From Symbiotaphrina buchneri (Eukaryota > Ascomycota > Symbiotaphrinales > Symbiotaphrinaceae), in the NCBI GenBank assembly GCA_001599915.1, contig BCIG01000043.1, positions 1-38,437 of the forward strand: a DNA stretch of 38,437 bases, read 5' to 3'. Shown here in pieces: positions 23,896 through 33,451 of this stretch (positions are counted from its first letter, which is position 1; each line of letters opens with the position of its first letter). Under the pieces are notes generated by a model. That model searched no databases, was not told the DNA's origin, and was given only the letters and a program-made list of their open reading frames with translations. A program made the translations under genes and the position numbers.

Positions 23896-25691
23896 ATGAG
23901 CATCGAAACGGTTTCCTTCAAACCCTTCACCGACCAGAAGCCTGGAACGTAAGTTGCATTGCCCCGCACCACCCCGCACTTGAAGCTTCTTCCAAGCCAG
24001 CTTGAACCATGACTGATCGTCCATTAGGTCTGGGCTTCGTAAAAAGGTCGTCGTCTTCCAACAACCTCATTATAGCGAGTCCTTTATCACCTCGATCCTC
24101 TTATCGATCCCTGAAGGAGCCGCGGGCAGTACCTTGGTCATTGCCGGAGATGGTCGATTTTACAACCCGGAATTGGTGCAATTGATCGCCCGGATCTCTG
24201 TTGCGTACGGAGTCAAGAAGTTGATCATTGGTCATGATGGAATTCTCAGCACACCAGCTGCTAGCCATGTTATTCGGAAGAGAAAGGCTACTGGTGGTAT
24301 TCTATTGACTGCCAGCCACAACCCTGGAGGTAGGTCTTCTGCTTTTCTCCCATTTCGTCGCTGCTCATCCGCTGACTTTTCCAGGCCCAAAGAACGATAC
24401 CGGCATCAAGTATAACCTGTCCAATGGAGCTCCTGCACCTGAATCCGTCACCAACAAGATCTTCGAAGTCTCCAAGTCGCTTACTTCATACAAGATTGCC
24501 GACATTCCCAAGGTTGACCTCTCGACCATAGGGACCAAAACCTACGGCAACCTAGAGGTGGAGATTATCGATTCCATCCAAGATTACGTCGACTTTCTCA
24601 AGGAAATCTTCGACTTTGACCTTATCCGATCTTTCCTACGTTCGCACCCTGACTTTAAGGTTCTCTTCGACGGTCTTCACGGTGTCACTGGACCATACGG
24701 TATTCAAATCTTCGAAAAGGAGCTGGGATTGCCTGCAGGATCTACACAGAATTGCATCCCTCTTCCCGACTTTGGCGGCGGTCATCCAGATCCTAACCTG
24801 ACCTACGCTCACTCCCTGGTTGAAGCCGTCGACAAGAATGGTATTCACTTTGGCGCTGCTTCCGATGGTGATGGTGACAGAAACATGATCTATGGAGCAA
24901 ACACTTTTGTCTCGCCGGGAGACTCGCTTGCTATCATCGCTCACCATGCCCATCTCATCCCATGGTTCAAGAAGCAAGGAGTTTATGGTCTCGCCCGTTC
25001 TATGCCTACTTCGGGAGCCGTTGATCTGGTCGCCAAGAAGCAGGGTCTCAAGAGCTATGAAGTTCCTACTGGATGGAAATTCTTCTGTGCATTGTTCGAT
25101 ACGAATAAGATCTCTATCTGCGGGGAGGAATCCTTCGGAACTGGTTCCAACCATGTCAGAGAGAAGGATGGTGTTTGGGCTGTTGTTGCTTGGTTGAACA
25201 TCATTGCTGGTGTAGGCCAAGCTACTAACTCCACCCCATCAATTGCCAGCATTCAACATGATTTCTGGAACACATATGGCCGTACTTTCTTCACACGGTA
25301 CGACTACGAAGGTGTCGACTCGGACGCTGCTGCCAAGGTCATCAAACACATCACAGAGCTGTACCAATCCTCGGACTTTGTTGGTAGTGAGATCAAGGGC
25401 CGTAAAGTGACTCAGGCCGATGATTTCAGCTACACTGACCTGGACGGAAGTGTAAGCAAGAACCAGGGTATCTTTGTCAAATTCGACGATGGAAGCAGAA
25501 TCGTCGTGCGTCTGTCAGGTACAGGTAGCAGCGGGGCAACCATTCGACTATATATCGAGAAGCATGAGGATGACAAGAGCAAGTTTGGTCTGGACGCCCA
25601 GGATTATCTCAAGGATAACATCAACCTTGCTGTTGAGCTGTTGAAGTTGCAAGAGTATATTGGACGGACGGATCCTGATGTCAAGACATGA
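23896..25691 (+). CDS. pgmB: Phosphoglucomutase
   Basis: It interconverts glucose-1-phosphate and glucose-6-phosphate in the cytosol, linking glycolysis with UDP-glucose, glycogen, trehalose and cell-wall synthesis. Three exons are inferred: 23896-23948, 24028-24329 and 24385-25691, giving 553 residues, the usual size. The phosphoserine loop TASHNPGGPKND (Ser114) lies across the second intron, the magnesium loop is DGDGDRN, the sugar-binding loop is GEESFGTGS, and the phosphate-binding loop near the C-terminus is RLSGTGSSGATIR. All four active-site elements are intact. The start MSIETVSFKPFTDQKPGTSGLR is the conserved N-terminus of the eukaryotic enzyme, quoted here in two parts as MSIETVSFKPF and TDQKPGTSGLR. 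It ends towards the minus-strand oligoribonuclease gene. Confidence 0.96.
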
Positions 25692-26035
25692 GAGCAGGAG
25701 AAGATTGCAATGATGGGCCGCTCGTGTTGAAATGCTGTTATTCCTCAGCCGTTCGTGTCGCATAGATTATCAATGATCGTCAAATCGAAGTTAACGTCGT
25801 GAGCCGGTTTATTTTACCAGTCAGTGGTCAACAACGCTTCGCAGCCATGTGCGGAGCTGTTCATCTCAGTTTTCCTACGGCACTTGGTAGTTACCGCATA
25901 CCGTAGTACTTCCAGCGCCGTGCAAAACAGTACCAAGTCGGCTAGAATGCCAATGACGCCGCGATCCAAGTCGAATGGTACTGTCACCGATGCTGATACC
26001 GTCAACGCCATCCCCCATGCTTTGGACCCGCTGGA
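25692..26035. other. Shared 3' region between convergent genes
   Basis: Phosphoglucomutase (plus) and oligoribonuclease (minus) end towards each other across 344 bases. Two overlapping short ORFs on opposite strands are present, without features. I see nothing else. Confidence 0.45.
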
Positions 26036-26644
26036 CTATGCTTTCTCGAATATCCTCTCTTTATAAAACTTGGCCTCCCTTATACTTTCGAGAATATCGT
26101 CCCTTGCTTCGTGAACGTTTCTCTTGACCGGAACATCCTTCAACAAGGCCTCACCACACCACCTCTTTGCAGCCTCCTTGATCGCACTGACATCCAGAGT
26201 TCTATAATGCAAATGCTTCATAACCGTATCATATGGCTTCTTGACCAAGAACGCCTTATCCGCATGCACGCTATTCCCAGCCAACAGTGCCGTGCGGGGC
26301 TCCGGGACGTAACGCTTGATATAAGCCAATAATCCCTCCGCCGCCTCTTCCGCAGTCGTCGTCGAAGCCAGCACTGCAGCCGTCAAGCCTGTGGATGCGT
26401 GCGTGCGTGTACACCATTCGTCCATGGCGTCGAGAGCGGCCTTGGGATGTGAAATTATAGCTCCCCATCCCTCTGGCTCCAAGAGGTTAAGGGCGCTGTC
26501 GGTGATGAAGCAGGAGATTTGAAGGATGCTGTCAGTGGTGGGATCGAGACCGGTCATCTAGAGGGTCAGTGGTGAGGAAATCGAGGGGCAATTGATACAT
26601 ACCTCGCAGTCGACCCAGACGAGAGGATCGGAAGAGCGCTCCAT
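26036..26644 (-). CDS. REX2: Oligoribonuclease (REXO2/Orn family 3'-5' exonuclease)
   Basis: It degrades very short RNA oligonucleotides (nanoRNA), in eukaryotes in mitochondria and cytosol or nucleus. Two minus-strand exons are inferred: 26644-26603 and 26557-26036, with a 45-nt intron (GTATGT donor, TAG acceptor), giving 187 residues, the normal size of the catalytic domain. All DEDDh residues are visible: Asp12 and Glu14 in VWVDCEMTGLD, Asp114 in AGNSVHADKAFL, and His163 with Asp167 in HEARDDI. The first exon supplies Asp12 and Glu14, so the intron is needed for activity. No mitochondrial presequence is visible in this model; an upstream exon adding one cannot be excluded. The gene is divergent from the oxidoreductase gene with fewer than 200 bp between starts. 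Confidence 0.93.
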
Positions 26645-26823
26645 GCTGTACGGTGTTGCTATCGTTTGTTGTTGAGAATCTGACGAATTGTCGTGAACGT
26701 AGAGTTAGCCTTTCGCTAGCGAGGGAGTGGCTTTGGGCCGGAGCTTCCCCGCTTAGGTCCGTGTTACCCACCAATGACAACCCGCCAATTGATAACGGGA
26801 TCTCATGTCTTATCATCCCACGT
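26645..26823. promoter_or_regulatory. Short bidirectional promoter, oligoribonuclease / oxidoreductase
   Basis: The two start codons are only 179 bp apart (234 if the oxidoreductase starts at 26,879), so the promoters must overlap. No specific regulator site is recognised. Confidence 0.5.
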
Positions 26824-28545
26824 ATGAATACTCCGTACTTCAACAGTTCCTCTCCTCGAGATACCCTGCAGCTTCAAGATGAGTCCGCTTCTCACAGATG
26901 TAGTAGAGGGTATCCTCGGCCTTTGAAAGGCCACGCCTTGAACGGCCACCATGACGTGTCCGCCTCCCCCGCAACTTCCAAACCCGAAGCCAAATCAGCA
27001 TCCACACCCCGCTTTATCGTCATCGGCGCTGGATCCAGAGGAAATGCATACAGTACGGCCGTCAACTCTTCGACATCAGGAGTTATTGCCGCCGTGGCGG
27101 AACCCATCGCCTTCAAACGACGTGAACTGGGTCGGAAATACATCTGGGGGACCAATAACCCGAGCGAAGGACAGGAATTCGTCGACTGGCGGGACTTTGT
27201 CGCATATGAGACGGACCGGCGAGAGCGCGCTGCTCGAGGAGAAGCTGTGCCGCCTGGCGTAGACGGAGCTTTCATCTGTACCCTGGATGAGACGCATCTT
27301 GAGGTTATCCTCGCTCTGGCGCCGCTGGGTCTGCATATCCTGTGCGAAAAGCCACTGGCGACACGGTTGGAAGATTGTCTGCAGATATACGACGCTCTGA
27401 AGGAGTCTTATAAGACAAAGCCGGCGGTGTTTGCTATTGGGCATGTGTTGAGATACAGCCCGCATAACATGCTCATGCGGAAGCTGTTGCTTGAGGAGGT
27501 CGTCGGGGATATCATCAGCGTGGAACATACCGAACCCGTGGGATGGTTTCATTTTCCGCATAGCTATGTCAGGTATGTATAGCCCTGGTATTCTGGTATT
27601 AGCTGATGGAATAGGGGCAATTGGCGCAAGGAATCCACCACAGCGCCGTCATTGCTCACGAAATCCTGTCATGACATTGATCTCCTGCTCTGGCTTCTGT
27701 CCTATACCTCGACGAAGCCTCATTTGCCCAATACGGTCACCTCATCCGGTTCTATTGCGTACTTTAAACGGAACCGCAAACCCCCTCAAGCCGGAAGTGC
27801 GACCAATTGCTTGTCATGTCCTCACGAACGTGACTGCACTTACTCGGCCAAGAATATCTACTTGGATAAACACCTCGCCAAAGGCAAGTCAAAGTGGCCA
27901 GTCCATATCGTCGTTCCAGAGATAGAGGATTACGTCTCCACAAAAGGGCAACCAGCCGCCGAGGAGTTGCTCCTCTCGAAATTGCGCGAAGACTATGACG
28001 ATTCCACACCGGCGGATGAAGTTGCCAAAAGGCCTTGGTTCGGCCGCTGCGTATGGGAAAGTGACAATGATGTCTGCGACAACCAGGCCGTGACTATCAC
28101 ATGGGATGAAGAGGACTCACGGGGCACGAAAACCGCCATCTTCAATATGATCGCCTATACCGAAGCCATCTGCGAGCGTCGGACACGCATCTATGGCTCA
28201 GCCGGGGAATTATCAGCGGACTGCTCGACCAATACCATCAAAGTGTATTCGTTCGCGACGGGTGAGACCAAGACGTATACTCCGCCCATTGCCGCCGAGG
28301 GAGGCCATGGTGGCGGTGACCATGGGCTTGCGGGCAGGTTTGTAGAGGCCGTGCAGAGTGTTCTTGGCGGAGGAACTGTGGACGCGGCGCAGAGGGACAT
28401 TCTGGGCGTCACGCTGGCAGAAGCCGTCACGAGCCATATGGCTGTTTTTGCGGCGGAGGAGGCCAGGACGCAGAGGAAGGTCGTGGATTGGAGGGAGTGG
28501 TTGGACCGAAAGGGATTGGGGCGCCCTCCGAAGAGTGATTGCTAG
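26824..28545 (+). CDS. Gfo/Idh/MocA-family oxidoreductase
   Basis: An NAD(P)-dependent oxidoreductase of unknown substrate, probably a sugar or inositol derivative. Two exons are inferred: 26824-27572 and 27615-28545 (42-nt intron splitting the Arg codon of SYVR-GNWRK), giving 559 residues. The Rossmann motif FIVIGAGSRGNAY starts near residue 64, the family EKP motif (CEKPLA) is at about 175-177, and the second domain holds SCHDIDLLLW, with the His and Asp expected at the active site. A four-Cys cluster CLSCPHERDC occurs near 330 and may bind metal. The start is uncertain: the 60 residues before the Rossmann motif look like a linker. An alternative is ATG 26,879 with a better start context, followed by an intron from about 26,910 to 26,999, leading directly to STPRFIVIG. 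Confidence 0.86.
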
Positions 28546-28886
28546 AAAGAACAGATTAGGACGTCTCCTAGAGAGAAACGAATGAGGAAATCCACCTATT
28601 CAGTCCTGTCGTGGAGGATTCACTGCCCTTCCCTTGGACCAATCAGTAGCAACCTATAGTCCTGAATTCACCGCGTGGCTGGCACAACAGCCACACAACG
28701 TGCCATCTCACTTCCCTCCTCTTCCCTCCTCTTCCTCTCATCTCCATCGTCCCACCTCATCTCAGACCCAAGCGTTACGACAGCATTTCCTGATCGCAAA
28801 GCTTTCCTGAGAGCCCGCACAACTTTTGAACACCATTAGAGCATCTTGTGATACTCGCTTTCGTGTTCAAAAAGCTTTCCTACAAG
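28546..28886. other. Intergenic region; left border of the accessory segment
   Basis: No gene is seen. A C/T-rich tract with CTTCCCTCCTCTTCC repeated lies at about 28,710-28,750, just upstream of the Arg/Ser-rich ORF, and would suit a leader. No housekeeping gene is seen from here to the right edge. Confidence 0.45.
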
Positions 28887-29363
28887 ATGGGCAGAGCGAC
28901 GGACAGGTCGCGCGAGTTTGCGGAGCGAAGAGGGAGAGGATCGCAGCCGCCAGTAACGGGTAGACACAGAGAGCGCACGGCGCGTTGGCGCCAAAGAATG
29001 GCAGAACAGCAGAGACAGCAGGAGAGAGGAGAAGAAGCAAGAGAAGAAGAGGGCCGTGGCCGTCGTGAAAGGTCACGGTCACCCCGTCGTGTCGAAGGCC
29101 GACGAAGTCGATCGCCTCGTCGTGTCGAGCGTCGACGAAGCAGATCCCCTCGTCATGTCGAGGCAACACTAGAACGACCACAGTCAGAGTGGCGTGAAAG
29201 GTCGGCGATGCCGGCTCAGCAAAGGGGAGGGACGCGGAGGAGAGAAGTGGGAGGCCCGCAAGCAGCAGGTTCGATCTCCAACATCCAGGGAGGAGCCACC
29301 TTCAGCGGCGCTTCTCCCTTTGGGAACCTCTCTTTGGCAACGTCACCGCCGCCCAGACCTTGA
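28887..29363 (+). CDS. Arg/Ser-rich low-complexity ORF
   Basis: An open frame of 158 residues from an ATG with a good context (CAAGATGG). It is extremely Arg/Glu/Gln-rich, with three tandem SRSPRRVE-type repeats (about residues 66-95) like the RS domains of splicing factors, then EWRERSAMPAQQRGG and a Gly/Ser/Pro-rich end. No RNA-recognition motif is present, so it is not a standard SR protein. The RS-coding part is repeated in diverged form about 330 bases downstream. The stop codon overlaps the ATG of the next ORF (TGATG). It may be a real small gene, one half of a spliced gene, or a decayed repeat. I cannot choose by eye. Confidence 0.42.
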   Translation: MGRATDRSREFAERRGRGSQPPVTGRHRERTARWRQRMAEQQRQQERGEEAREEEGRGRRERSRSPRRVEGRRSRSPRRVERRRSRSPRHVEATLERPQSEWRERSAMPAQQRGGTRRREVGGPQAAGSISNIQGGATFSGASPFGNLSLATSPPPRP

Positions 29364-29525
29364 TGGGTAGCAACCAAGGCAGACATGGCCGTCTTGAAAG
29401 GCCATTGTCACCGCATCGTGTCGAGCACCAACGAATCTGGTCTCCTCACGGTGTCGAGGCAACACCAGCACGACCACAGTTAGAGTGGCGTAATAGGTCG
29501 GCAATGCCGGCTGAACAAAGGGAAG
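29055..29525 (+). repeat. Diverged direct duplication within the Arg/Ser-rich ORFs
   Basis: About 29,055-29,230 and 29,388-29,525 are related: both read GGCCGTC.TGAAAGG, then CG.GTGTCGAG repeats, GTCGAGGCAACAC, CGACCACAGT.AGAGTGGCGT and AGGTCGGC.ATGCCGGCT. The right copy lacks one SRSPRRVE unit. Spacing is about 300-330 bp. Confidence 0.75.
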
Positions 29526-29797
29526 GAGGAAGAAGAGGAAGAGGAACAGGGCCGGCATCAGAGATGGCCAGCAACCCTCGCGATCGTGGTCGTGGAACCG
29601 CGGCTCAAACGGGCAGACAAGGGGACCTTGTGATGGGCGCTTGGAGGGGATGGAGGGACTGGGGTACTGGAACAGTACAACTGCCCCTCCGACGACGACA
29701 GACACCACCGCCGCCTCCACCACCCCAACAATCTCGCCCGGGTGGTTTCTCTGGTCTTATGGAGAAGGAGGAGGAGGTCGAGGAGAAGAATGAGTAG
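29363..29797 (+). CDS. ORF derived from duplication of the Arg/Ser-rich ORF
   Basis: A 144-codon frame that begins within the stop codon of the preceding ORF. Its first 55 residues are a diverged copy of residues 55-115 of that ORF: SPHRVEHQRIWSPHGVEAT and EWRNRSAMPAEQRE match SPRRVE...SPRHVEAT and EWRERSAMPAQQRG. The rest is new: RGRGTGP, an eight-Pro run (PPPPPPPQQS) and an acidic end KEEEVEEKNE. The RS character is weaker than in the upstream copy. It could be the second exon of one gene, an independent copy or a non-functional duplicate. Confidence 0.33.
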   Translation: MGSNQGRHGRLERPLSPHRVEHQRIWSPHGVEATPARPQLEWRNRSAMPAEQREGGRRGRGTGPASEMASNPRDRGRGTAAQTGRQGDLVMGAWRGWRDWGTGTVQLPLRRRQTPPPPPPPQQSRPGGFSGLMEKEEEVEEKNE

Positions 29798-29829
29798 AGT
29801 AGGGCGGCAGCGAGTACGTCTCTCAAAAG

Positions 29830-30275
29830 CCTGGATGCCACTCTAGAGACCTAGGTATCGACTCCGATACGGGATACCCCCTATCCTATGACTGGATGCT
29901 GCTCCAGAGACTTCCAGAGACTTTGGTACGGGATAATCGTCATCCTATGCTTGGATGCCACTCCAAATGACCTCTGGGATACTTTTTATCCTATGCCTGG
30001 ATGCCGCTCCAGACGACTTCCGGGATACTGGTTATCCTATGCCTGGGTGCCGCTCCAGAGACCTCCGATACGGGATACTCGTTATCCTATGCCTGGATTG
30101 GCATTCCAGATGACCTCCGATACGGGATACTCGTTATCCTATGCCTGGATTGGCATTCCAGATGACCTCTGATACGGGATACCTGTTATCCTATGCCTGG
30201 ATTGGCACTCCAGAGACCTTCGATACGGGGTACTCGTTATCCTATGCCTGGATTGACACTCCAGAGCACCTTCGA
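29830..30275. repeat. Minisatellite, 46-59 bp units
   Basis: TATCCTATG-type cores (one CATCCTATG) start at about 29,882, 29,941, 29,987, 30,033, 30,083, 30,135, 30,187 and 30,238, so periods are 59, 46, 46, 50, 52, 52 and 51. Each core is followed by CTGGAT, a GCCxCTCCAGA or GGCAxTCCAGA segment and CGATACGGGATACTCGT. A partial unit precedes at 29,830. Units 5-8 are the most alike, so the array probably expanded at its right end. The ORFs across it on both strands are repeat by-products. Confidence 0.9.
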
Positions 30276-30978
30276 CGAGTCCGCAATTTTCAGTAGTGTT
30301 GGTGACCAGGTGCCCCGGCGTGGGTAAAGGTAAGACGGACTGCACCAACAGACCCATCCCGCATGAGCTTTAAGATAGCTAGTTTCAAATGAAAGCATCA
30401 GGCCTCCCGTCAGCTCACGCATTGACTTCACTCCTTGATCCCAAGTACCTGTAGATTGCCGAGTGATGTTAGATGCCATCCAGATATCATCTTCATGCCT
30501 GTTACCGATCTGTAGATAGATCAATCTCAGTTGCTTCTGCGTCAGAGATAGATGAGTAGATGGGCAGATGTATCGCCGATGATCGTTGACATCATGAGGT
30601 GTGTGACTGAGAACTGGTACGGTACGCGGGGTTTGGCGCTAGCAGTAACTCTAAATTTAAGCTTCATCTATTGTTTTCCACCATGGAGTCAAGTCCTCTG
30701 CTGGCTAACATCAAGGAAAGCATTAATACTCAAAATTCGCTTTATGCGCGCAGGTATTCTTTATTCATAAATGTTTTCACGGGTTCCATCACAAGGGGGA
30801 AGTTTCTTTAGCAGCAAAACACAGTATTTTTGCCGTACAGCATAATGTTAGAATTTCCCCGAAACTGCGGGAGCCCTATCTACTGTATGGTCATATCCGT
30901 ATGAAATGACCAAACCTTTATGATGGTCTTCGTCACGCATCCGAAAACATCCGAACCGATCTTCATTACCGGACTTTA
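30276..30978. other. Spacer and 3' flank of array copy 1
   Basis: No gene is seen from 30,276 to about 30,780. From about 30,785 the sequence resembles the 3' flanks of the other array copies: CCATCAC, then ACAGTATTTT, then ATAATGT and, nearer the gene, ATGGTCTTCG. The repeat unit therefore seems to begin here. Confidence 0.4.
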
Positions 30979-31497
30979 CTACTTCCAGATCCTTTCCTCC
31001 TTCTCTGACAGCAAGTTCACCCACAAGCCCACCGTGGGCTTGGTATCTCCGGATGGCGTTTTATGGGTGGGCTTGTTGCCCTCAGTGTCCTCCTGAAGAA
31101 TGGTCTCCGCCATGTCTGATGTAAGTTTGTCCAATCTGACGTCTGTTCTTGATGTTAGACCTCTGCTTAGAAACGAGGAAATGCAGACGCACTCATTCTG
31201 GTCTTCTTGTTCTTGCGCTTAGGCTTCTTCTTCTGCTTTGGCGCAACTTCCACTCCCTTGACGAGCGCTGAAATCTCATCTGCCGCGAGACCTTTCTCTG
31301 TTAGGTCCCTAGACGACCCGTCTGGTGAGTGGAACAATACCTCTTGGTCTAATGTCTTTAGGCCCGATCACCGTGGCCTTGAGACCAGCTGGGCTACCCG
31401 ACGGATCCCAATCCAAGACGGGATGGTAGTAGAGAGGATTCGTCCCAGAGAAATTTGCGTTCTTATTGTTCTGGATGCTGTTGAAGGAAGACATCAT
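30979..31497 (-). CDS. Array copy 1: small basic protein of an unrecognised family
   Basis: Minus-strand exons are inferred at 31497-31341, 31297-31193 and 31142-30979, giving 141 residues. Order of features: MMSSF start, LYYHPVLDWDP motif, EISALVKG, a basic block KRKNKKTRM, then VRLDKLTSDMAETIL, KTPSGDTKP and VGLWVNLLSEKEERIWK at the end. The second intron (50 nt; GTGCGT donor, CTAAC branch, CAG acceptor) sits at the same phase-1 position in all four copies and is convincing. The first (43 nt; GTATTG donor) is weaker: its CTAAC is only three bases from the acceptor used here, and a second acceptor at GGCAG keeps the same frame. If that intron is not real, this copy is frameshifted. The frame is open upstream to an ATG at 31590. 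I recognise no domain; the basic block suggests a nuclear location. Confidence 0.5.
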
Positions 31498-31975
31498 GGA
31501 GGATCCGTCCTGAGGACACCAGAATTGAGAGGGTTGAGTTGTAGAAAATTCAAGGCGTAAGGTCTTCGAAGAATCGAGGTGAAGATTCAAACGGATGAGG
31601 AGACAGGAAGGGGGGAGAAGAGAAGTACGTCGATGAGATATCTGGTGTGAATGAATCTGGGACAGGTGCTAGGCAGAAAGTACGTGCTCTTCGACAACAA
31701 CTGTGGTTATGCAATGGAGATTCACTTGCAAGTTGGCCGATGGTTGGACCTCACCGGCCTGTAGTTCTGTAGATCTGATAGGATTCACTCGCAGCAGCAT
31801 TTTTATGCGTCAAACCCTGAACATGCTTGCAGGTACTGGATAGTCCAACCCCTGCAAATCCTGGGTATGATACACTGTCTGACGGAGAAAGGTGCAAAAA
31901 GGACCGCAGCTTGTGCATGTTTACGGCATGTATAAAGGAAAAACAGCTAACAAATAGTCAGTCCATGACCCTATC

Positions 31976-32080
31976 CTATGCTTCTTCCTCTGCAGTGGCG
32001 ATCATGAGTTTGCAGTGCCTGCTGAAATTGGACGACCAGACACTGATGGCATCCTCAGGGCTTGTATGAGGCATTGTCAT
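31976..32080 (-). CDS. Short ORF behind a promoter-like block shared with unit 4
   Basis: A 34-codon frame (MTMPHTSPEDAISVW start, TAEEEA end) lies on the minus strand between array copies 1 and 2. About 85 bases upstream is the TTTATATGA-containing block that is nearly identical in unit 4, where the aligned position also has an ATG (ATGACAACATC versus ATGACAATGCC, both after AAAT or similar). The two peptides differ after a few codons, so protein-level conservation is weak. It may be a leader of a non-coding transcript. Confidence 0.2.
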   Translation of the reverse strand: MTMPHTSPEDAISVWSSNFSRHCKLMIATAEEEA

Positions 32081-32158
32081 ATTTTCTGGTCACAACCCGC
32101 GCACTGGAGGCCTCGAAATCCTGTAGTAGAATCATTTTCATTGTCGTAGTATCGTTGC

Positions 32159-32217
32159 TAGTCATATAAACCCAGAGAATGCCTTTGTTTGCACATGTTC
32201 TGGACAACCACTGCACA
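32159..32217 (-). promoter_or_regulatory. Conserved block with TATA-like sequence, unit 1
   Basis: On the minus strand it reads AAAGGCATTCTCTGGG followed by TTTATATGAC. It is almost unchanged in unit 4 (about 35,850-35,908), although surrounding sequence has diverged more. A TATA-like core promoter for a minus-strand transcript is the simplest reading. Confidence 0.4.
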
Positions 32218-32421
32218 AATTAGCACCATCACGAAATCGCAAGTCACTTGTGGAAACATGGTACAGTAGTTTCACCGTGTGACAAAGCCATTTGATTCCT
32301 TGGAATCCATAAGCTGCCGGTGGCCTAACTACTTCCTGGTCAGACTTTTAGAGAATAACCGTATCCTGCACCGTCTTGGCCGATCTTCTGCAGACTTCTC
32401 CGGATTGTTCCAAGCCACACT

Positions 32422-32946
32422 TTACTCCCTCCAGGTCTTTTCTTCCTCCTGGGACAACAAGTTGACCCAGGAGGCCACCGCCGGCTTGGTTCTGCCGGAC
32501 GGCGCCATTTCCCTTGGCCTGTTACCCCCTTCTCCTTCTTCCTGTAGGACAGCCTGTGCTGCCGCTGTGGCGAGCTTCTCTAGACGAATGTCTGCTTTCG
32601 ATGTTAGCCCTCTAGCCAGAAATGATGGTAATGCAGACTTACACATCCTAGTCTTCTTATTTTTGCGTTTGGACCTTTTCTTTGGACCCCCTTCTGCTCC
32701 TGCATCACCCTTTGGTACCTCATCTGCTCCAAATAATGCCTCTGTTAGATCATGAACTGGCCCATACTATGGACGGAACCAACCTGCTGTTGTGGCTCCT
32801 TTGTGCCCAACCGCCGTGTCCTTGAAACCGCACCTGCCACCCGACGGTTCAGCCCTCATCAACGAGGAGTGCTCCGCCGGGTATCAGTCCATGGTGGGAT
32901 GGCAGCACAACGCACTTGATGCTGAGAAGCTCCTCTTGTGCTCCAT
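32422..32946 (-). pseudogene. Array copy 2: same family, one nonsense codon in the first exon
   Basis: Minus-strand exons correspond to 32946-32784, 32741-32643 and 32591-32422 (432 nt in frame). The order matches copy 1: MEHKRSFSASSAL, CCHPTMD, GADEVPKGDAG, KRKNKKTRM, IRLEKLATAAAQAVL, APSGRTKPAVASWVNLLS, EEEKTWRE. The codon for the conserved Trp of HPTMDW is TGA at 32,886-32,884; everything after stays open under this splicing. The second intron is textbook (GTAAGT, GCTAAC, CAG, 51 nt). The first (42 nt, GTTGGT donor) is doubtful, and read through it contains a further stop. Downstream initiation could give a truncated product containing the basic block and the C-terminal motif. I call it a probable pseudogene of the host's own family. 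Confidence 0.5.
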
Positions 32947-33451
32947 CTCGTGAGCAGAAGACGGCTTGGAAGGAGGACCGGTCTGGAATTTATGATTCTT
33001 GAGGGGCGGGAGAGAGGAACAGGAGGTTTGAAACCTGGACTTAGACGCTTGAGAGTATGTCAGGCGTAGAAGTTCGCTTTTGACACAAGAAGAGAGAGAC
33101 AGAGATGAGAAGTGCCATGTCGAAGAAGTGGACAGGACTGGGACAAGATCGGACTTCACTTTCTTCAGTAACCTTTGCGCTTGTTGCCCCTGGTACAATA
33201 GCAATTCACTGCCAGATGGGTGATATACGGGCCTGCGGTCTCTCCTCAATCCATTGGTACCATCACGAAATCGAAAGTCATTTTTGGAAATATGGTCCAG
33301 TGTTTTCACCAGATAATGTCGAATTTTCTGTAACCGCCACAGCCCTACCTAGCTTGCCTGGTCAAACCCCTGGTGCAGCTGACAAACTTTGTTGATGGTC
33401 TACGCCGATTCTTCTATTCCACTCGACCCATATCATGACCACGGTCAAGGC

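Noticed and set aside
29888-30357. ORFs on both strands across the minisatellite
   Set aside because: Their repeating peptide follows the DNA repeat unit; an open frame there is expected without coding function.
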